A stretch of DNA of 6,078 bases from an uncultured Opitutia bacterium (GTDB lineage: Bacteria > Verrucomicrobiota > Verrucomicrobiia > Opitutales > Opitutaceae), in NCBI GenBank assembly GCA_903938935.1, contig CAJAFD010000230.1:1-6078 (forward strand), written 5' to 3'. The notes under the pieces were generated by a model. That model ran no database searches and was not told the origin of the DNA. It saw only the letters and a list, made by a program, of their open reading frames with translations. The position numbers were made by a program, and so were the translations under genes. Below, piece after piece: positions 1 to 4,464 of the stretch. Within the stretch, counting starts at the first letter, position 1. The number at the start of each line of letters is the position of its first letter.

Positions 1-92
1 AGTGGCGCTGCCGTAGCGGGCAACTCGAGCAGCTCATCGGCGGGGGCACGGCGGCGTATCTGAAAGCGCTCGCGACGATCTACGGGCGGTAA
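1..92 (+). CDS. C-terminal end of an unidentified protein (5' end cut by window edge)
   Basis: Reading in the frame that starts at base 3 gives 29 codons without interruption, ending in TAA at 90-92. The visible residues begin WRCRSGQLEQ and end with a helix-like, Ala/Leu-rich stretch finishing in TIYGR. The codons are GC-rich at third positions, like the neighbouring genes, which supports real coding. The fragment is too short to assign to a family and shows no recognisable motif. It lies on the same strand as the propeller gene, 92 bases upstream of its ATG. That gap contains an AT-rich patch, so the two are probably not tightly coupled. Confidence 0.55.
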   Translation, partial: WRCRSGQLEQLIGGGTAAYLKALATIYGR

Positions 93-184
93 ATTTCTCA
101 CGGCATCGGGTAATAAATAATCAGAAGGTTTGCCGTTGAATCGGGGCGAGCCGTGCGCGTGATGGCGGGTGTTTTCTTTCTCCT
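93..184 (+). promoter_or_regulatory. Leader and possible promoter of the propeller gene
   Basis: This 92-base gap has an AT-rich patch at 111-121 in otherwise GC-rich sequence. The hexamer AATAAT at 116-121 matches the -10 consensus at five of six bases. The best -35 candidate, TTCTCA at 95-100, matches four of six but sits only 15 bases away, so the promoter call is weak. There is no Shine-Dalgarno sequence before the ATG at 185. The last dozen bases are pyrimidine-rich (TTTCTTTCTCCT). No other feature is seen in this gap. Confidence 0.25.
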
Positions 185-1327
185 ATGAAATTACCCCTAT
201 TTTTGGTCGGAGTGTTTGGATGTTTGGTGACGACGAGCGCGGCCTTCGCGGCACCTGCGACTGCGCCGGTCGCGACGTCGATTCGCGGTGAAGTCATTAT
301 CAATCGCCAGACGGCGCCTTGGGAATCGCAGCAGGTGCAGGAGCCGTGTATTTTGACGAATCCGAAGGACCCGACGCGGCTCGTGATGTTTTACTCCGGC
401 GTGCCGGCGACGGACCGCAAACTCTGCTACATCGGGAAGGCTTGGGCGTTGAAATCGGATCCGTTTACCTGGCACCAAGACGCGGCGAATCCCGTCTTCG
501 CGCCGTCCCAGCAAGGTTGGGATTCGGGCAGCATCCGGCTCGATGCGGTGCTGTATATCGCGGAAGAAGACGCGTATTATATTTATTACTCGGGCACGAA
601 GGCGACGGTGCAGGATCGGATCGGTCTCGCAATTTGTCCGGCGGGCGCGGACGGCTACTCGGGGATTAATCCCGCCGTAGTTCAGCGCGTGGGCGCGACG
701 CCGGTGCTCGCGCCGGAGCCAGCGGAACCGTTTGCGGAAACGATGGCCTCGCAGGCCGCGGTGTGGCGGGAAAAAGATCCCGCGACACAGCAATGGCGGT
801 GGTTCATGTATTACTCGTATCGCGGCAAAAACGGCACGTTGCCCGGCATCCGACTGGCGACGTCGAGCGACGGCAAAACCTGGCAGCGTCACTACGACGC
901 CCAAGATCCGCGCGGCATGGGCCACATTTTCGATTCCACGCCTGGTGCATATTACGAGTGGCACCAGATTTCAAAAATCGGCGGCACCTACGTGCTCTCC
1001 ATCGAGGTCGGACTTGAAAAAGGCAAACGCTGGCGCCCGGTGATCGCCGTGAGCCAGCACCCGGATCGAGGTTGGAAACAACTCGAGGTCGACACGGTGT
1101 TGCAGACGAAATGGACCGGCCTTTACCGCGACGACACGATGTATCACGTGGCGACGCCCGCGTTTTATCAGTTCGACGACAAATGGTATCTCTACGTCCA
1201 AGCCTGTCCGCTTCCGGGCAACGGCAACTACATCGACGGCCACTGGGATATGTGGGCGATCGCGTGTGACCGCGAGATCCCGACCCTGCCTGGATACACG
1301 AAACTATTTATCCCCGGCCTGCGTTGA
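185..1327 (+). CDS. Secreted five-bladed beta-propeller protein, glycoside-hydrolase-like (GH43/GH117-type fold)
   Basis: The 380-residue protein starts with a likely Sec signal peptide: Lys2, a hydrophobic core, then an A-F-A site with cleavage probable after residue 22. The mature part shows five spaced repeats of the blade pattern in which a hydrophobic strand is followed by an aromatic strand. They lie near residues 53-74 (ending MFYSG), 112-139 (WDSGSIRLD then YYIYYSG), 185-213 (ending WFMYYSY), 258-276 and 322-341 (ending WYLYVQA). Five blades with Tyr/Trp-rich strands are typical of the GH32/43/62/68/117/130 fold, whose members cleave plant or algal polysaccharides and oligosaccharides. 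Possible active-site acids are Glu53, Asp113, Asp120, Glu185 and Glu258, with His260 and His321 nearby. None sits in a standard GH43 triad motif that I can recognise, so family and substrate are open. The residues before Cys13 resemble a lipobox only weakly (V-F-G-C), and the hydrophobic stretch before it is short, so I favour export over lipidation. The gene appears to stand alone and converges on the DUF4199 gene. Confidence 0.75.
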   Translation: MKLPLFLVGVFGCLVTTSAAFAAPATAPVATSIRGEVIINRQTAPWESQQVQEPCILTNPKDPTRLVMFYSGVPATDRKLCYIGKAWALKSDPFTWHQDAANPVFAPSQQGWDSGSIRLDAVLYIAEEDAYYIYYSGTKATVQDRIGLAICPAGADGYSGINPAVVQRVGATPVLAPEPAEPFAETMASQAAVWREKDPATQQWRWFMYYSYRGKNGTLPGIRLATSSDGKTWQRHYDAQDPRGMGHIFDSTPGAYYEWHQISKIGGTYVLSIEVGLEKGKRWRPVIAVSQHPDRGWKQLEVDTVLQTKWTGLYRDDTMYHVATPAFYQFDDKWYLYVQACPLPGNGNYIDGHWDMWAIACDREIPTLPGYTKLFIPGLR

Positions 1328-1330
1328 CGC

Positions 1331-1350
1331 GGCGCGGTTCCGGCGCCTTT
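1331..1350. terminator. Possible short terminator between convergent genes
   Basis: GGCGC at 1331-1335 pairs with GCGCC at 1343-1347 around a seven-base loop, followed by TTT at 1348-1350. It starts three bases after the propeller stop and overlaps the TAA of the minus-strand DUF4199 gene. The five-pair GC stem suits the place, since two genes end here head to head. The T-run is short, and on the minus strand no T-run follows the stem. Confidence 0.35.
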
Positions 1351-1882
1351 AGCTGGCGACGACTTCGTCGCGCGCCGGGCGTTTCAGGAACGCGGCGGTG
1401 ATGAGGGCGAATACGGTGCCGAAGAAAAGACCCATGAAAAAACCGATCCCGGCTTGGATCGCGGGCTTCATCATCGTGCGGGTCATGCTGTTGACCTGCT
1501 CGATTTTGTCGGCGCTCATGCCGGCGGCTTCTAGTTTATCGGATTGGGCTTGGAGCATGACCTCGATGAAACCCGGGTTAATGACCGCCGCATAAAGGTA
1601 GTTGAAAATCGCGCCGAAGAGCGACGCGAAGAGCACAATCATGAAACCCGTGCCGAGCGCGCGGCCGTAGCCATAAGCATCCGTGGGCGGCAGCGCATTC
1701 CGGTGTTCCCGGGTGCCATAGACCAAGCACGCGATGCTAATGCCAATACTGCCAAACATCTGGATCTTTTGCGCGAGATCGAGCTTCGCGGCCTCGCTGT
1801 GCAAACCGGAAAAGTAGAGCACAAACACGATCAGCGCGTTGCCGAGCGCCATGTAAAAACCGTAGGTGAGGTAAGTTTTCAT
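1349..1882 (-). CDS. DUF4199 family four-helix membrane protein
   Basis: The 177-residue product is a small integral membrane protein with four predicted helices near residues 4-25, 38-56, 76-101 and 141-166. A polar, helix-prone loop lies between the third and fourth (about 103-140), and the tail is short and charged. The opening MKTYLTYGFYMALG, the YGYGRALGTGF run before helix 3, and the FNYLYAAVINPGF segment after it fit the DUF4199 family. That family is common in Bacteroidetes and relatives and has no established biochemical role. I chose the ATG at 1882 because family members begin with a short lysine-containing end just before helix 1. A GTG four codons upstream (1894) is also open. 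Neither start has a Shine-Dalgarno sequence. The gene follows DUF3500 on the same strand after 137 bases that include a terminator-like hairpin, so it is probably transcribed on its own. Function is unknown. Confidence 0.8.
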   Translation of the reverse strand: MKTYLTYGFYMALGNALIVFVLYFSGLHSEAAKLDLAQKIQMFGSIGISIACLVYGTREHRNALPPTDAYGYGRALGTGFMIVLFASLFGAIFNYLYAAVINPGFIEVMLQAQSDKLEAAGMSADKIEQVNSMTRTMMKPAIQAGIGFFMGLFFGTVFALITAAFLKRPARDEVVAS

Positions 1883-1917
1883 AGTGATGCGCACGATGAG
1901 GCTGAACCGTCTTCGCG

Positions 1918-1939
1918 CAATATATATGTGATTAACAAA
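1918..1939 (-). promoter_or_regulatory. AT-rich promoter candidate for the DUF4199 gene
   Basis: This is one of the most AT-rich stretches in the window. On the minus strand it reads TTTGTTAATCACATATATATTG and ends 36 bases before the ATG at 1882. TATATT fits the -10 consensus well (five of six). TTGTTA resembles a -35 box, but only about eight bases separate the two, so they cannot act as a normal pair. No better -35 is seen at 16-18 bases. The position suits a promoter, but the exact elements are unresolved. Confidence 0.35.
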
Positions 1940-1967
1940 ACGCCGTCGCCCATCCGCTCAACGGCGT
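1932..1967 (-). terminator. Terminator-like hairpin downstream of the DUF3500 gene
   Basis: ACGCCGT and ACGGCGT (plus-strand 1940-1946 and 1961-1967) form a perfect seven-base-pair inverted repeat with a 14-base loop. Read on the minus strand, the stem is followed by TTTGTTAA, giving a modest T-rich tail. It lies about 53 bases past the DUF3500 stop and about 58 bases before the DUF4199 start. That is where an intrinsic terminator separating the two genes would be expected. The long loop and interrupted T-run keep confidence moderate. Confidence 0.42.
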
Positions 1968-1982
1968 GGCGCGTGGCGCGCG

Positions 1983-2028
1983 ACCGCTGCGGCGGATGCC
2001 TCCGGCTGGCTGGAGCGGTTTATTTTTT
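1983..2028 (+). other. Inverted repeat with a T-run beside the DUF3500 stop codon
   Basis: ACCGCT at 1983-1988 pairs with AGCGGT at 2014-2019 around 25 GC-rich bases. The interior holds smaller competing stems: CGGA/TCCG at 1993-2004 and CTCC/GGAG at 2000-2015. On the plus strand the repeat is followed by TTATTTTTT at 2020-2028, which looks like an intrinsic terminator. No plus-strand gene ends here, however, and that T-run is the Lys-Lys-stop end of the minus-strand DUF3500 gene. It may be a 3'-end hairpin of the DUF3500 transcript, a block to antisense transcription into that gene, or a scattered repeat element. Confidence 0.3.
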
Positions 2029-3045
2029 CGCGTGCTCGCGCGCGTAGTGTGCGGCGAGGACGTCGTGGCCGAAGTCGCCCGCGAAGTTGCGCCAGACCGT
2101 GTGGATGTGGTTGGCCTCGTTCTGGGTGTTGTCGAATTCGACGACGAAGGTTTTGCCCTGAATACGATAATAATGACCCGCGCTGCGGTCGAGGACGCCG
2201 GCCCAAGCGAAGTGGAGGCTATCGAGATTTTTACCGGTCGCTTCGGCGAGGGCCGGTTCGGCAATTTCGGCGCGGTAGCGCGTAAAATACAGCTGCAGCA
2301 AGGCGCGGAGTTGGTCGCGTTGGGCGGCGGTGAGCGCGGTGGCGGCGAGGCCGGCGGGAGCGAGGGGATCGACGCGAGCTTTGTTGCTGGTGGCGATGTC
2401 GTTAGGGGCTTTGACGGCGATGATGGCGGTGGCGCGTTGTTTGGCGTCGAGGCTGTTGACGAAGGCGAGGCCCAGGTCTTCTTCCTCGGCGAGGACGCGG
2501 GTGCCCTTTTGCGGGCCGGCGCGGACTTCGGCGGGGTTGGTGCCGAAAAAAGATGGCGTCACGGCGACGTGGTCGGCGTCAAAAATCGTGAAGTTGAGCG
2601 AGAGATGGTGGCCTTCGAAGCGCCAACCCCACGGCGCAGAGGCCGAAGGTTCGCCGAAGATCGTCACGTAGTACATCGTGGGATCGCGGCGGACGGGGTC
2701 TTTTTCGATTTCGCGGAGGACGTTTTCGAGGGTGATGATGGTTTCGGCGCGGGTGGCGCCGCGTTGACTGAGGCCGGAGCGGAGCAGGCCGCGCGCGAGG
2801 TCCTGTTGCGCGGGCGTCATGTCTTTGAGGGTGAGGCCGTCGCGCTTGATCGGGACGAAGAACCATTTTTCTCGTTCGGGTGCGGTCAGGCTGAAGACGG
2901 TGCGGGCGCGTTGTGCGGGATCGAGCGCGGCGAGGAATTTTTGGGCCGCGTCGGTCATTTCGGCGGTTGAGCCGAGGGCGGTGAAGGGCGAGATCGCAAG
3001 CAGGGTAGCGACGACGGCAAGGATTCGGCGTGGGGTGAGGCGCAT
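2020..3045 (-). CDS. Exported DUF3500 family protein
   Basis: From the ATG at 3045 the product is 341 residues. Residues 1-28 look like a Sec signal peptide: MRLTPRR, then a hydrophobic core, then cleavage near ALGSTA. The rest matches the DUF3500 pattern I know. FGEPSASAPWGWR lies at 130-142 and runs into EGHHLSLNF at 144-152. HYYRIQG is at 291-297, followed by an EFDNTQN block and NHIH with VWRN to about residue 320, then DFG at 324-326. The conserved His and Glu residues (E144, H146, H147, H291, H313, H315) suggest a metal-binding or catalytic centre outside the cytoplasm, but that is inference, since the family has no established activity. An in-frame GTG at 3174 would add 43 residues before the signal peptide, so I reject it. 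No Shine-Dalgarno sequence precedes the ATG. The gene diverges from the efflux operon and is followed by a terminator-like hairpin. Confidence 0.82.
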   Translation of the reverse strand: MRLTPRRILAVVATLLAISPFTALGSTAEMTDAAQKFLAALDPAQRARTVFSLTAPEREKWFFVPIKRDGLTLKDMTPAQQDLARGLLRSGLSQRGATRAETIITLENVLREIEKDPVRRDPTMYYVTIFGEPSASAPWGWRFEGHHLSLNFTIFDADHVAVTPSFFGTNPAEVRAGPQKGTRVLAEEEDLGLAFVNSLDAKQRATAIIAVKAPNDIATSNKARVDPLAPAGLAATALTAAQRDQLRALLQLYFTRYRAEIAEPALAEATGKNLDSLHFAWAGVLDRSAGHYYRIQGKTFVVEFDNTQNEANHIHTVWRNFAGDFGHDVLAAHYAREHAKK

Positions 3046-3217
3046 CGGCGCACGTTTTGCGAAACGGACCCCGCCGGCAAGGGCTGAAACGAGCGCCTGA
3101 CTTGGTCGTGGTAAGATTTTTAAGAAAACTTCTAGCAACCCATGCGTAACGTTGGTCGTCTGGCCGAGTAACACGGCCGTATTGCGGACCGCGGGTTTAT
3201 AACTTTCCTCTTTATCT
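3046..3217. promoter_or_regulatory. Divergent intergenic region between DUF3500 and the efflux operon
   Basis: These 172 bases must hold the starts of transcription for both flanking genes. An AT-rich block at 3113-3134 could serve the minus-strand DUF3500 gene. It reads as TTTTCTTAAAAATCTTAC on the minus strand, but no clean -35/-10 pair is seen. For the pump genes, TATAAC at 3198-3203 resembles a -10 box but lies only 14 bases before the ATG at 3218, implying a very short leader. GGCCG-N7-CGGCC at 3162-3178 is a perfect short inverted repeat placed where a repressor site could be. No regulator gene lies beside it, and no Shine-Dalgarno sequence precedes either start. Confidence 0.4.
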
Positions 3218-4462
3218 ATGTCGCAAGCTCCCCAACGCCGTCGCCCTTGGTTTCTTTACGCAGTCGTCGCCCTGCTTTTTGCCGGGGGAGTCTGGTATTT
3301 TGGCCTGCGCACCCCGCCACGGGCGGAAGCCAACCCCTGGCGCCAGCGCAACAGCAATCAGCCCACGCCCGTGCGCGCTGAACTCGTGCAGCGCCAAGAC
3401 CTCACCGTCCAACTTCGCGCGATCGGGACCGTCCAACCGCTCAACATCGTGACCGTGCGCAGTCGCGTCGACGGCGAGTTGCTCCGCGTGGCCTTCACCG
3501 AGGGCCAATCCGTCGAGCAGGGGCAATTGCTCGCCGAGATCGATCCCGCGCCGTACAAGATCCGTCTCGCGCAGATGGAGGCCCAAATGCGCCAGAACGC
3601 CGCGCAACTCCGCACGGTGCGCGCCGACCTCGAACGTTTTCAACAACTCAGCGGCCAAGCCTTGATCTCCTCCCAACAGCTCGAGGCGCAACAAGCCCTC
3701 GTCGCCGATCGCGAGGGCGCGCAAGCGGTGTATCAGGCGCAAGTCGACGACGCCCGCCGCCAACTCGCTTACACCAAGATCGAAGCCCCGATCGCCGGTC
3801 GTCTCGGCCTGCGCCAAGTCGATGCGGGAAATTTCATCCGCTCCTCCGATACCAAAGGCTTGGTCGTCATCACGCAGACGCGGCCCATGGCGGTGGCCTT
3901 TACCGTGCCCGAGATGGATCTGCGCCAAGTCGTCGAGCCGCTCCGCGCCGGCGAACAAATGCCCGTCGAAGCCTGGGACCGCAACGAACAGACGTTGCTC
4001 GCGTCCGGTGTTTTGCGCACGGTGGACAACCAGATCGACCTGACCACCGGCACGCTGCGCTTGAAGGCCGAGTTCCCCAACGCCGACGAACGCCTTTTTC
4101 CGAACCAATTCGTCAACGTTCGCCTCCGCGTGCGCACGTTGGCCAAAGCCGTCGTGATCCCCAGCGCCGCCGTGCAATTCGGTTCGCGCGGCACCTACGT
4201 GTTTTTAGTGAATGAGAAAAACGAGGCCACGGTGCGCGACATCGTCATCGGGCCTTCGGAAGGTGCGATGCAATCCATCACCAAAGGCCTCGAGGGCGGC
4301 GAGCGCGTCGTCATCGAAGGCGTGGACCGACTGCGTGAAGGGCGCCTCGTTATGATGGTCGAGAAAGATGGCCAAAATCCTCCTCCGCCCGCGGCGCCCG
4401 GCGGCATGACGAAGGGCTCGGGCAAGGGCGGTAAAGGCGGCAAGGGCGGGGCCACCAAGTAA
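3218..4462 (+). CDS. mdtA: MdtA-type periplasmic adaptor (membrane fusion protein) of an RND efflux pump
   Basis: The 414-residue protein matches E. coli MdtA in length (about 415) and in many stretches. It would bridge the inner-membrane RND transporter and an outer-membrane TolC-like channel, and helps in export of toxic compounds. A single membrane anchor spans residues 11-30 after a basic end (QRRRP). There is no lipobox cysteine, so it is helix-anchored rather than a lipoprotein. The first lipoyl half is at about 71-110, with VTVRSRVDGEL and LLAEIDP. The alpha-hairpin is about 111-185, rich in Gln, Ala and Arg. The second lipoyl half follows with IEAPIAGRLGLRQVDAGN at 188-205. The beta-barrel domain includes VVITQT, VEAWDRN, VDNQID-TTGT and LFPNQFVNVRL at 293-303. 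The membrane-proximal part runs to GVDRL at 368-372. The tail (387-414) is Pro-rich and then Gly/Lys-rich. It is two bases from the transporter gene, so they are co-transcribed. Substrates cannot be read from the sequence. Confidence 0.92.
   Translation: MSQAPQRRRPWFLYAVVALLFAGGVWYFGLRTPPRAEANPWRQRNSNQPTPVRAELVQRQDLTVQLRAIGTVQPLNIVTVRSRVDGELLRVAFTEGQSVEQGQLLAEIDPAPYKIRLAQMEAQMRQNAAQLRTVRADLERFQQLSGQALISSQQLEAQQALVADREGAQAVYQAQVDDARRQLAYTKIEAPIAGRLGLRQVDAGNFIRSSDTKGLVVITQTRPMAVAFTVPEMDLRQVVEPLRAGEQMPVEAWDRNEQTLLASGVLRTVDNQIDLTTGTLRLKAEFPNADERLFPNQFVNVRLRVRTLAKAVVIPSAAVQFGSRGTYVFLVNEKNEATVRDIVIGPSEGAMQSITKGLEGGERVVIEGVDRLREGRLVMMVEKDGQNPPPPAAPGGMTKGSGKGGKGGKGGATK
4421..4447 (+). repeat. Nine-base tandem repeat encoding Gly-Lys-Gly in the adaptor tail
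   Basis: Three in-frame nine-base units (GGCAAGGGC, GGTAAAGGC, GGCAAGGGC) encode G-K-G three times at residues 402-410. The units differ only at third codon positions, which suggests the peptide rather than the DNA is being kept, or an older duplication. The repeat ends 15 bases before the stop codon region of the adaptor gene. Confidence 0.75.
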
Positions 4463-4464
4463 GG

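Noticed and set aside
185..223. Lipoprotein reading of the propeller protein from the V-F-G-C at residues 10-13
   Set aside because: Phe at the -2 position is not typical of a lipobox and the hydrophobic stretch before the Cys is short. A standard A-F-A cleavage site follows at 20-22.
197..964. A 255-codon minus-strand open frame opposite the propeller gene
   Set aside because: The product is extremely Arg-rich with no domain pattern, while the opposite strand encodes a signal peptide and regular blade repeats.
1966..2970. A 334-codon plus-strand open frame opposite the DUF3500 gene
   Set aside because: The minus strand carries the conserved DUF3500 motifs and a signal peptide. The plus-strand product is low-complexity Gly/Glu/Val/Phe sequence.
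3102..3159. TTGGTCGT direct repeat, copies exactly 50 bases apart in the divergent region
   Set aside because: The same eight bases also occur inside the adaptor gene near 3861, so the pair may be chance. It has no palindromic character.
3046..3174. Upstream extension of the DUF3500 gene from a GTG at 3174
   Set aside because: It would place 43 residues before an otherwise normal signal peptide and would consume most of the divergent promoter region.
3212..4177. A 321-codon minus-strand open frame opposite the adaptor gene
   Set aside because: The plus strand encodes a well-matched MdtA homologue. The antisense product has a skewed Gly/Leu/Asp/His composition and no recognisable motif.
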